Positions 1 to 5,512 of a stretch of 10,219 bases of DNA are shown here, in pieces. The notes beneath the pieces are model-generated. The model made no database searches, had not been told where the DNA came from, and saw nothing but the letters and a program-made list of their open reading frames with translations. The DNA is from Anaerolineae bacterium (lineage in GTDB: Bacteria > Chloroflexota > Anaerolineae > JAADDB01), in the NCBI GenBank assembly GCA_015486895.1, contig WFQT01000018.1:1-10219 (forward strand). The letters are read 5' to 3'. The position numbers were made by a program, and so were the translations under genes. Numbering within the stretch: the first letter of the stretch is position 1; the number at the start of each line of letters is the position of its first letter.

Positions 1-141
1 GCTTATCGACTTTGAAAAGACCCTGATCACATTGCAGAGATTAGTGCCACTCTGGAGATCAACGGTATCATTCAACTTAGCCGATTGTTAGCGAAAATTG
101 AGCGGTTGCCTACTATTTTAGAGGCTCGCCGGATTACCTGA
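1..141 (+). CDS. relA: C-terminal end of a RelA/SpoT-type (p)ppGpp synthetase (ACT domain), partial, probably frameshifted
   Basis: The frame that ends at TGA 139-141 reads KDPDHIAEISATLEINGI and continues through QLSRLLAKIERLPTILEARR. This is the pattern that closes RelA/SpoT (Rel) proteins: the last two strands and helix of the C-terminal ACT domain, with the typical 'QLSR-LL-KIE-LP-ILEARR' ending. Rel proteins make and degrade the alarmone (p)ppGpp, and the ACT domain is a regulatory, ribosome-associated part. Only about 41 codons are visible. Reading back, the frame meets a TGA at 13-15, just before a run of four A (15-18). The bases before it stay open in another frame (LIDFEK), so a missing A would join LIDFEK to DPDHIAEI without a stop. 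That points to a one-base deletion, either a real mutation or a sequencing or assembly error. The family assignment rests on a short C-terminal stretch and is moderately confident. Confidence 0.62.
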
Positions 142-150
142 TAATCCTTT
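131..150 (+). terminator. Weak candidate terminator at the end of the RelA-like gene
   Basis: GGATTA (131-136) and TAATCC (142-147) form a perfect 6-bp stem with a 5-base loop that contains the stop codon. It is followed by TTTCT. The stem is AT-rich and the T-tract is short, so termination would be weak at best. Confidence 0.3.
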
Positions 151-155
151 CTAAA

Positions 156-341
156 GGCTGGAGGAAACCCATTTTGCAACTGCTTAGCCTTGAGCAAATA
201 GAACGCGGATACCGCAGATTTCACGCTGATACTCGCAGATAAAGCAAATAAACCAGAAACGATCAGCGAAAATCAGCGTGTATCAGCGCTATCAGCGTCC
301 AATTGTTGGGGAGGCTGAGTAGTAACCCCATTTTGCATACT
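156..341. repeat. Imperfect direct repeats flanking the palindromic element
   Basis: Two copies of a 26-29 base sequence lie at 156-181 and 313-341. Both begin GGCTG and end in a shared CCCATTTTGCA core (168-178 and 326-336) followed by ACT or TACT. A few single-base gaps separate the copies. They bracket the 40-base-arm palindrome at 201-300, so the whole looks like one composite intergenic repeat unit. No coding sequence is visible here. Confidence 0.5.
201..300. repeat. Large imperfect palindrome with a 10-base internal period
   Basis: The left arm (201-240) consists of four roughly 10-base units built on CGCnGAT. The right arm (261-300) consists of four units built on ATCaGCG, the reverse complement. 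The arms pair over about 40 bases with a few mismatches and one bulge, around a 20-base spacer. As RNA or single-stranded DNA this would make a long hairpin. It sits between two convergent genes and belongs to the style of short intergenic palindromic repeats found in many bacterial genomes. From this window alone I cannot say whether it is multi-copy. Confidence 0.7.
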
Positions 342-380
342 TTGGGGTAGCACCTACGGCCAGCTCCGATAGCTGCGTAG
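325..380. repeat. Two further hairpins downstream of the ABC permease
   Basis: ACCCCA (325-330) pairs with TGGGGT (343-348) around a 12-base loop. Then CTACG-g-CAGCT (355-365) pairs with AGCTG-CGTAG (371-380) around a 5-base loop, giving a 10-bp stem with one bulged G. Neither is followed by a T-tract on the minus strand, so they are not standard terminators for the ABC operon. They could protect its mRNA 3' end, or be part of the intergenic repeat that begins near 156. Confidence 0.5.
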
Positions 381-425
381 CATGACCATAATTTGGCGGT
401 GGCTGGCGCATGATTTCCGGGGCCA

Positions 426-1247
426 TTAACCGTTGCGATGCAATCGCCCTGCTCGTTTGGCGTACAATTCTGCCTGGTTGAAGACCCAGAGCCCCGCCGG
501 CATGAGCACCAATCCGGCTATGACCAGTTTCCAGAAGAGAGGCAGCAATGTTGCTGTTGTTGTTCCTTCCAACAGAGCCTGGCGCATGCCTATGAGCACA
601 TAAGTGGCCGGTGACAGCTTGGCGGCGATTTGCATCCATCCTGGTAACACCGATAGGGGGAAGTAGACACCGGAAAATAGCAACAGCAATGCTTGGAACA
701 CATGGGTCATCTGAGCACCTCGCTCGGGGAAGAGGAGCGGTAACACGGCAGCCATGGTACCTAAACCGATGAAAGAAACACTGCCGGCTAACAGCATGAA
801 AGCGCCGCCCGCCAGGTTTGAACTGCCTAAATCAAGGTGGAAGAAAAAGGCAATCACTACCAAGATCAAACCGGTGTGCAGAAAGCTGTACACGATAGCA
901 AAAAGTGTTTGTCCCAGCATGTGCGTCAGTCTGGTAATGGGCGCCATGAACGTGTATTCGATGGTGCCTTCCCATCGTTCCCAAGCGATCATCTCACTGA
1001 TGTTCTCGAACACGGCCGACAGGTAGTGCCAGACCAGGGTACCGATGAGTAGGTAGAAAACCAGGTACTGGCTGTCGATTTGCTGTTTACTCACAGTGCC
1101 AACGCCGGCGCCGATGAAGGTAATGGAGAGCGCGTTGGCGACGGAATAGACCAGCCATACGATCTCCCAACCCCAATACCGTTTGACTAAATTGAAGTTT
1201 CGTTCTACGAAAGCGTAGGAAGCGATCATTTCTTGAACTGCGTTCAT
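426..1247 (-). CDS. ABC-2 type transporter, permease subunit
   Basis: This is the membrane subunit of an exporter of the ABC-2 (DrrB-like) type, acting in the cytoplasmic membrane with the ATPase encoded just upstream. The 273-residue protein has six hydrophobic segments, at about 28-50, 60-82, 113-136, 146-170, 183-203 and 238-256. Family hallmarks are visible: the GTIEYTFMAPITRLTHMLG stretch at 94-112, the SGVYFPLSVLPGWMQ segment at 192-206, and LSPATYVLIGMRQALLEG at 211-228. I place the start at the ATG at 1245-1247, because GGAG lies seven bases upstream. A longer open frame to 1328 would overlap the ATPase gene and has no better site. The gap to the ATPase stop is 37 bp, so the two form an operon. 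The substrate cannot be read from sequence. Drugs, lipids or polysaccharides are all exported by relatives. Confidence 0.9.
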   Translation of the reverse strand: MNAVQEMIASYAFVERNFNLVKRYWGWEIVWLVYSVANALSITFIGAGVGTVSKQQIDSQYLVFYLLIGTLVWHYLSAVFENISEMIAWERWEGTIEYTFMAPITRLTHMLGQTLFAIVYSFLHTGLILVVIAFFFHLDLGSSNLAGGAFMLLAGSVSFIGLGTMAAVLPLLFPERGAQMTHVFQALLLLFSGVYFPLSVLPGWMQIAAKLSPATYVLIGMRQALLEGTTTATLLPLFWKLVIAGLVLMPAGLWVFNQAELYAKRAGRLHRNG

Positions 1248-1284
1248 TTTATTGCTCCGTTGGTGGCAACATTGGTTGACACTG

Positions 1285-2136
1285 TCAGCGGACCAGTGCC
1301 GCCAGTGTGTCCTCGTTAACAATCTCACCTTGTGTCATATGTTTGCCCGTTAGCGATAGGAAAACTTCTTCCAGCGGGGGTAGCTCTTCGGTGTGTGAGA
1401 TTTTCTGCTTGAGCTCTTGTGGCGTGCCCAGTGCGACGATCTTGCCTTCATCCAGAATGGCGATGCGATCGCACAAAATATCTGCTTCTACCATGTCGTG
1501 GGTAGTCAACAGGATGGTAGCGCCATTTTCTTCCCGTAGCCGGGTTATCACTTGTTGCACCTCCAGCTTAGATCGGGGATCCAGGCCAGTGGTAGGCTCG
1601 TCCATGAGCAGCAATTTTGGCTCTGTGATGAAAGCCCTGGCGATGGCGACTTTTTGCTGCATGCCACGGCTCATCTGCTCCATGGGTTGGGAAATAGCAT
1701 TCTCCCGTAGCCCCAACTCCGTTAAGATACTTACAATGCGTTTCCGGGCTACGCTGCCACTCAGGCCATAGAGCCGAGCTCCGTAGAGTAAGTTTTCCAT
1801 GGGGGTCAGCTTTTTGAAAAAGGATGCTTCCACGGAGACCCGGTTCAACAGTTCCTTGACCGCCAGCTCTTCCTGGTGCACGTCCCGGCCGAAGACCTCG
1901 ATGCTACCCTCGTTAGGAATAAGTAGCGTGGCGATAAGCCGGATGAGAGTGCTCTTGCCAGATCCGTTAGGTCCTAAGACGCCAAATATCTCTCCCGTCT
2001 GCACCTGGAATGACACGTCTGCAACGGCGTGGACGATTTCTTTGTCCCTGTAGTTTTTCTTCCACGGCCAACGACTGCCGTTGTTTTTCACAAACCACTT
2101 ACTGACATGCTGGACGACGATTGCTGGTTTGCTCAT
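1285..2136 (-). CDS. ABC-2 type transporter, ATP-binding subunit
   Basis: This 283-residue nucleotide-binding subunit would energise export through the downstream permease. Visible motifs are Walker A GPNGSGKST (55-63), signature-like MSRGMQQKV (155-163), Walker B LLLMDEP (175-181) with catalytic Glu180, D-loop GLDP (184-187) and H-loop His213. The C-terminus has the PPLEEVFLSLTGK stretch typical of DrrA-like exporters. Two details differ from textbook ABC proteins. The signature is MSRGM rather than LSGGQ, and the Q-loop position appears to hold Glu103 (VSVEASFFKKLT). Both seem to recur in a subgroup of ABC-2 ATPases, so this is not evidence of inactivity. The start ATG is preceded by a modest AGGT about 10 bases away. 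Expression probably depends on the attenuator in the long leader upstream. Confidence 0.93.
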   Translation of the reverse strand: MSKPAIVVQHVSKWFVKNNGSRWPWKKNYRDKEIVHAVADVSFQVQTGEIFGVLGPNGSGKSTLIRLIATLLIPNEGSIEVFGRDVHQEELAVKELLNRVSVEASFFKKLTPMENLLYGARLYGLSGSVARKRIVSILTELGLRENAISQPMEQMSRGMQQKVAIARAFITEPKLLLMDEPTTGLDPRSKLEVQQVITRLREENGATILLTTHDMVEADILCDRIAILDEGKIVALGTPQELKQKISHTEELPPLEEVFLSLTGKHMTQGEIVNEDTLAALVR

Positions 2137-2236
2137 TGTTTGTTTACCTGCACTTTGCTTTGTTTACAATAAATTGCATGGTTTTCGTTGGACAGATCCT
2201 CTTACTACCCATACCTACGTGCCTGCTTCTGGACAG

Positions 2237-2271
2237 AAAAAGGCCGTGGTGATGAGCGCACCACGGCTTTT
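2237..2271 (-). terminator. Second leader terminator (T2) upstream of the ABC operon
   Basis: GCCGTGGTG (2267 to 2259 on the minus strand) pairs perfectly over 9 bp with CACCACGGC (2251 to 2243). The loop is seven bases, and C then TTTTT follow on the minus strand. A shorter TTTT lies on the plus side. The 5' arm shares the GCCGTGG core with terminator T1, so arms of the two hairpins can cross-pair. Confidence 0.75.
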
Positions 2272-2296
2272 GGCATAATGTATTTAGCTGGATAAC

Positions 2297-2328
2297 AAAA
2301 AAGCCGTGAGCGCTTGGCGCCCACGGCT
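2297..2328 (-). terminator. First leader terminator (T1), attenuator hairpin
   Basis: On the minus strand GCCGTGGGCG (2327 to 2318) pairs with CGCTCACGGC (2312 to 2303) around a CCAAG loop, followed directly by TTTTTT (2302-2297). In minus-strand RNA the only non-Watson-Crick pair is a G-U wobble. On the plus strand it would be an A-C mismatch, so the hairpin is directional toward the ABC genes. It may also end transcripts from glpX. Confidence 0.85.
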
Positions 2329-2350
2329 GGTTCTGGCAATCAGTAGAGAC

Positions 2351-2428
2351 TCACGGTACCGGCAAATGGGCGCGCTGCGACAAGGTAGCAGCAAATAAGA
2401 TGCCTTGCATCGAGCGAAATCGGAACAT
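2351..2428 (-). CDS. Leader peptide ORF, 25 codons, upstream of the ABC exporter
   Basis: This small frame starts at ATG 2428-2426 and ends at TGA 2353-2351. It begins MFRFRSMQGILF and ends LPVP. The Shine-Dalgarno AAAGGAG (2445-2439) lies 10 bases upstream, only a few bases after the expected transcription start, and T1 follows 23 bases after the stop. The placement between a strong promoter and a terminator, together with overlap of its codons with both alternative RNA pairings, argues that it is a regulatory leader peptide and not a chance frame. I see no run of one amino acid, so it does not look like an amino-acid biosynthesis leader. A sensor of translation inhibition fits better. I do not recognise the peptide itself. 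Confidence 0.6.
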   Translation of the reverse strand: MFRFRSMQGILFAATLSQRAHLPVP

Positions 2429-2458
2429 TTGCCCCCAGCTCCTTTCAAAAAGTATCTT

Positions 2459-2487
2459 AGAATAACATAAGCGAAAACAGATGTCAA
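2459..2487 (-). promoter_or_regulatory. Sigma70-type promoter for the ABC leader and operon
   Basis: On the minus strand, TTGACA (2487-2482) and TATTCT (2464-2459) are separated by exactly 17 bases. Transcription would start near 2452, just ahead of the leader-ORF Shine-Dalgarno. It lies between the glpX stop and the attenuator, so the exporter has its own transcription start. Confidence 0.75.
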
Positions 2488-2591
2488 ATCCGGGGCGTGG
2501 AGTGCGGCGGGGCTTCATCACGTCCCGTAACTCACACTTAATTGTAAAGCGGCATCATGGGCAGCGTGAACCATGCCAAAAAATCTTTCCT

Positions 2592-3587
2592 TTACAGATC
2601 ATACTTGATCTGGCTGACCTCCATGAGTTTGTCCCAGCGATGGATGGCTCGGATGTAACGCACGGTGCCGGTCTTGGAGCGCATGCTGACAGAGGTTGTC
2701 TGCGCTCCGTCGCCAAAGAACTTCACGCCATCCAGTAGCTCGCCGTCAGTAATGCCAGTGGCGGCGAAGAAAACATTATTACCCGCGACCAGATCGTTGG
2801 TGGTCAGCACCTGGTCTAAGTCCATGCCCAATTCCAGGGCTGTTTGTCGTTCTTTGTCGTTACGCGGCCATAGCTTGCCTTGAATTTCACCACCTAAACA
2901 CTTGAGGGCAGCCGCTGTGATGACGCCTTCTGGCGTGCCACCAATGCCTACTAGCATGTCGATACCGGTATTAGGCAGGGCGGCGGAGATGGCGCCGGCT
3001 ACATCGCCATCACGGATGAGTCGGATGCGAGCGCCAGCAGCGCGGACCCTGGCGATGAGTTCCTTGTGCCGGGGCCGATCTAAGATCATGATGGTGAGGT
3101 CGTCGATATCTTTGTCCCGGGCCCGGGCGACGCTGCGCAAGTTTTTCTCAATGGGCCAGTCAATGTTAATACTGCCTTTGGTTCGTGGGCCGACGGCGAT
3201 TTTATCCATATAGACGATGGGGCCGGGGTCAAACATAGAGCCTCGTTCGGCAATAGCCACGACAGCAAGGGCTCCGGGGCCGCCTTCAGCGGTAAGCCGC
3301 GTGCCGTCAATGGGATCTACAGCTATGTCGACGTTGGGTTGATTCCCGTTTCCCAACCTCTCACCGTTGTAAAGCATGGGGGCTTCGTCTTTTTCTCCTT
3401 CCCCAATGACAACGATGCCGTCCATATCTACGTGGTTGAGGATTAGTCGCATCGCGTCCACGGCGGCTTGGTCGGCTGCTTCTTTGTTGCCGCGTCCCAT
3501 CCAGCGCGCCGCTTCTAAGGCGGCAGCTTCGGTTACACGTACAAGTTCTAAGCTTAAGTTGCGGTCAGGCTTTGAGGCGGGAGCCAT
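2592..3587 (-). CDS. glpX: Fructose-1,6-bisphosphatase, class II (GlpX)
   Basis: This enzyme removes the C1 phosphate of fructose-1,6-bisphosphate to give fructose-6-phosphate, the committed step of gluconeogenesis, in the cytoplasm. From the chosen start it has 331 residues, the usual family length. Diagnostic motifs are GEGEKDEAPML (about 62-72), the metal-binding DPIDGT (91-96) followed by EGGPGA, LIRDGDVAGA (190-199), and GIGGTPEGVITAAAL (214-228) with the conserved GGTPEG. In some bacteria GlpX also acts on sedoheptulose-1,7-bisphosphate, which cannot be judged here. I prefer the ATG at 3585-3587 over the ATG at 3602. GGAG (3598-3595) sits seven bases upstream of it, and that site would lie inside the longer version. 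The gene is monocistronic with its own promoter. No strong terminator follows before the ABC promoter, so T1 and T2 may also end its transcripts. Confidence 0.95.
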   Translation of the reverse strand: MAPASKPDRNLSLELVRVTEAAALEAARWMGRGNKEAADQAAVDAMRLILNHVDMDGIVVIGEGEKDEAPMLYNGERLGNGNQPNVDIAVDPIDGTRLTAEGGPGALAVVAIAERGSMFDPGPIVYMDKIAVGPRTKGSINIDWPIEKNLRSVARARDKDIDDLTIMILDRPRHKELIARVRAAGARIRLIRDGDVAGAISAALPNTGIDMLVGIGGTPEGVITAAALKCLGGEIQGKLWPRNDKERQTALELGMDLDQVLTTNDLVAGNNVFFAATGITDGELLDGVKFFGDGAQTTSVSMRSKTGTVRYIRAIHRWDKLMEVSQIKYDL

Positions 3588-3614
3588 TTTTCTTCTCCTC
3601 ATTAAATGTAATTT

Positions 3615-3639
3615 GCCTGGGGATTACTTTTCCCCTGGC
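3615..3639 (-). promoter_or_regulatory. Hairpin in the glpX 5' leader
   Basis: GCC-t-GGGGA (3615-3623) and TCCCC-t-GGC (3631-3639) form an 8-bp stem interrupted by one mismatch, with a 7-base loop. It lies between the glpX promoter and its Shine-Dalgarno. It could affect mRNA stability or be a protein-binding dyad. No T-tract follows, so it is not a terminator. Confidence 0.35.
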
Positions 3640-3674
3640 GAGATGAATTGTACAAATATACATTACTGAACAAA

Positions 3675-3703
3675 AGTATAGCATAGAAAGAATAAGTTGT
3701 GAA
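3675..3703 (-). promoter_or_regulatory. Sigma70-type promoter for glpX
   Basis: On the minus strand, TTCACA (3703-3698) and TATACT (3680-3675) are separated by 17 bases. Each box differs from consensus at one position. The expected start near 3669 gives a leader of about 80 bases to glpX. The segment 3704-3856 between this promoter and the divergent T-box promoter shows no gene that I can support. Confidence 0.65.
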
Positions 3704-3856
3704 ATAGGGAGAAAGGCGATTGACGTAGGAATACTAATCATGCTCCGGTGGCTGGATTTTTCGCTTTCCATACTATAGCAGGTCTTGCGGTTGCTGTGCC
3801 TATTGGTTTCACTGGCACGATGAATCACGTGCTATCGGAGTTTGTCTGCTCGTTCT

Positions 3857-3885
3857 TTGACAGGTTGGGTACTTCGTGTTAGAAT
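3857..3885 (+). promoter_or_regulatory. Sigma70-type promoter for the T-box leader
   Basis: A perfect TTGACA (3857-3862) and TAGAAT (3880-3885) are separated by exactly 17 bases. The predicted start near 3892 lies about 70 bases before Stem I of the T-box. It is divergent from the glpX promoter. Confidence 0.8.
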
Positions 3886-3891
3886 AACTGT

Positions 3892-4224
3892 CATTGGGGG
3901 TAGAAGCCGGAGTTGCTTGCATTTCTTCTATCCTCGTGTACCTTGCCAATGAGAGATTTTAATAGCTATGATGGGAACGAGTAGATAGGGGAGCTTTTGC
4001 GTAGCGAGTCCGGGATGGTGGGAGCCGGATGCAAAATCCTGTTGAAAATCTTCCCGGAGCTGCCGACTGAACGGGAAACTAAATAGGCTCGGCCGGGGTC
4101 GCCCCCCGTTAGCAAAGCGGAGGGTGGTTGCTCTTCGTGGAGTGGATGCTTGGCATCAAATGAGGTGGTACCGCGGGAACGTTAGCGTTTTCGTCCTCAG
4201 CAGGGAGGACGAAAACGCTTTTTT
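3892..4224 (+). ncRNA. T-box riboswitch, probable isoleucine (AUC) specifier
   Basis: T-box leaders bind an uncharged tRNA and then prevent premature termination. The lower Stem I pairs GGGAA (3973-3977) with TTCCC (4051-4055). The S-turn elements AGTA (3980-3983) and GAA (4044-4046) face each other. One base after GAA comes ATC (4048-4050), the best candidate specifier, which would read tRNA-Ile. The distal part has AGCGAG (4003-4008) and the GGTGGGAG apical loop with CCGG pairing around it. The conserved T-box AGGTGGTACCGCGG (4163-4176) contains UGGU (4166-4169). Its variable U matches discriminator A73, as in tRNA-Ile. An antiterminator can form between TGAGG (4161-4165) and CCTCA (4195-4199), competing with the terminator. 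The base after ATC is U where a purine is common, so the specifier is likely but not proven. No plus-strand gene follows directly; ileS begins at 6600, beyond an opposing operon. Confidence 0.9.
4185..4224 (+). terminator. T-box intrinsic terminator
   Basis: GCGTTTTCGTCCTC (4185-4198) and GAGGACGAAAACGC (4205-4218) form a perfect 14-bp stem with a 6-base loop, followed by TTTTTT (4219-4224). The 5' arm overlaps the antiterminator partner CCTCA, as expected for a T-box switch. No T-tract lies on the minus strand, so it is not an obvious terminator for the facing pilus operon. Confidence 0.92.
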
Positions 4225-4249
4225 GTTGTCTCTTGCTTGCTGGACATGT

Positions 4250-5500
4250 TCATTCTGCCAGAAAGACTTCGGGCTGTCCCTGAATTTGATTGCTGAAGTA
4301 GCTGTAGACGTCGATATGCGCGTTGCCGTTCATGATCAACTTGTTGACCACAAAACTGGCATGCATCTGGGCATTACCATTGATGATCAGTGAACCGGCA
4401 GCGGCGTAAATTATGCCTTCCAGGCCATTGAGATTGCCGTCGCCATTGATAGTTATGGGGTAGGCGTTGGCTCGGTCTTCAAAGATGACGATATCTTTCA
4501 AAGCCCCCGTGGTCGGTGGAGTGAAATGGGCATAACCGGTGCCATTCATACTGAACGTGCCGGGAATCCCATTCCAACTGGTGATGAAGAACGTAACCCC
4601 GGCACCTTGGACGTCGTAATTGCCGTTAACGTTTAACCCGCCACCAGCAAGGATGTAGGTACCAGGCTGGAAAATGGCATTGATGTTGCCGTTGATGGAA
4701 ATGCCGCCGCAATAGACACCGGGCTGGAGGTAGTATGTGCCCTGGCCATTGATACTATAGTAGGTGTGGTCACAGTTAGTGTATGTAGGTTGTGAAATGT
4801 GGGCCAGCGGGTCTGACTGGACAGGAGCACCGGTGACAAATAAGTCATGTGGCCCCTGCCAATTGCATTCCTGATCGTTGGCCGATACCGAGCCGTTGCA
4901 GTCGTAGTCGCCGACAATTGTCGGTTTGTTAGTATAATCAAAGGTGACATTGCCGTTGAGGGTCATAGCAGAGGAACTCGATGAATTGACGTGAACGATG
5001 CCATCATCAAGTACATTAAAATAGATATTACCGTTTAGAGTGAAGGAAGGCCACGTTAAGTTAAGAGTCATCACACCACCACCGCCGTTACTATATTTAT
5101 AGCCAGCCACGGCACGAGCGTGGACATGAAAATTGCCGTTCCATACGGCCCGAAGGAAGGTTGGCGTGACGGTGCGATCGACTTCAGCCTCGACATAATG
5201 CGTATCTGTTACATGGGGGCCGCTGGTGGGTGGAATGTGAATGGCTGCGGTAAAGCCATTTTGGCTGCTGTAAGACTGACCGGCGTTGATGGCGGTGGAT
5301 GTTCCTTGCTCTAACAGGACGCGTGCAGCGGCCAGGGCCGCTGCGTCCGCCGCATTCTGGGCCTGCCTTTGTTGGCTGTACAGAATACCAACGTCAATGA
5401 CCAAGCCTAATGCTAAAGCCAGGACAGGAGTGAGGAGGGCGAATAGAGTGAGTGTTTGGGCTTTTTCTGATTTGAGTATGGATAGTATACGCTCTTTCAT
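4250..5500 (-). CDS. TadG-like Flp pilus-assembly protein with an NGN-repeat (beta-helix-like) C-terminal region
   Basis: Residues 13-60 match the TadG N-terminal pattern. A hydrophobic segment (about 17-40) ends in LGLVIDVGILYSQQRQAQ, followed by NAADAAALAAARVLL. This predicts one membrane anchor with the bulk outside the membrane. From about 150 to 395 the protein is rich in NGN, NGQG, NGTG and NGDG turns, about nine, plus an earlier one at 121-123. They are embedded in short beta-prone segments such as GVYCGGISINGN and GTYILAGGGLNVNGN. That looks like a solenoid or beta-helix surface domain, seen in TadG-related proteins instead of a von Willebrand domain. Four cysteines (201, 212, 243, 264) could form disulfides. 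AAGGA precedes the ATG, and the gene follows the upstream TadE-like gene by 12 bp. It is the last gene of the operon and faces the T-box. The exact role is inferred from family only. Confidence 0.82.
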   Translation of the reverse strand: MKERILSILKSEKAQTLTLFALLTPVLALALGLVIDVGILYSQQRQAQNAADAAALAAARVLLEQGTSTAINAGQSYSSQNGFTAAIHIPPTSGPHVTDTHYVEAEVDRTVTPTFLRAVWNGNFHVHARAVAGYKYSNGGGGVMTLNLTWPSFTLNGNIYFNVLDDGIVHVNSSSSSAMTLNGNVTFDYTNKPTIVGDYDCNGSVSANDQECNWQGPHDLFVTGAPVQSDPLAHISQPTYTNCDHTYYSINGQGTYYLQPGVYCGGISINGNINAIFQPGTYILAGGGLNVNGNYDVQGAGVTFFITSWNGIPGTFSMNGTGYAHFTPPTTGALKDIVIFEDRANAYPITINGDGNLNGLEGIIYAAAGSLIINGNAQMHASFVVNKLIMNGNAHIDVYSYFSNQIQGQPEVFLAE

Positions 5501-5512
5501 TTTCTTTCCTTT

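Larger units (their letters stand above)
2297..2452 (-). promoter_or_regulatory. Putative ribosome-mediated transcription attenuator for the ABC exporter
   Basis: The leader contains four segments with mutually exclusive pairings. Segment 1 is GGCAAATG (2433-2426), which includes the leader-ORF start codon. Segment 2 is GCGCCCATTTGCC (2373-2361), within leader codons 19-23. Segment 3 is the T1 5' arm and segment 4 the T1 3' arm. Segments 1 and 2 match perfectly over 8 bp. Segment 2 matches segment 3 over 7 bp (GCGCCCA with TGGGCGC) plus one G-U pair. Segments 3 and 4 form the terminator. This is the 1:2 / 2:3 / 3:4 plan of classical attenuators. Inference: a ribosome held early in the leader ORF frees segment 2 to block T1 and lets the exporter be transcribed. 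A ribosome reaching the stop codon would cover segment 2 and allow termination. Confidence 0.6.

Noticed and set aside
201..300. Short regular repeats that could suggest a CRISPR array
   Set aside because: Units are about 10 bases without unique spacers and form one palindrome. No cas genes are visible.
292..639. 115-codon minus-strand frame overlapping the 3' end of the permease gene
   Set aside because: It overlaps the clear ABC-2 permease in another frame, runs through the hairpin and palindrome region, has no ribosome binding site and resembles no family.
2204..2275. Second small minus-strand ORF (23 codons, starting MPKAVV) running through terminator T2
   Set aside because: It has no Shine-Dalgarno, and its codons are mostly the T2 hairpin itself.
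2546..2580. Possible glpX terminator formed by GGCAT and ATGCC on the minus strand
   Set aside because: The stem is only about 5 bp with a large loop and no T-tract follows, so it is too weak to call.
3565..3828. 87-codon minus-strand frame overlapping the glpX start
   Set aside because: It runs through the glpX promoter, leader hairpin and start in a different frame, without a ribosome binding site.
4124..4393. 89-codon plus-strand frame across the T-box and the TadG-like 3' end
   Set aside because: It consists of T-box core, terminator and antisense of the TadG-like gene, so it is not a gene remnant controlled by the T-box.
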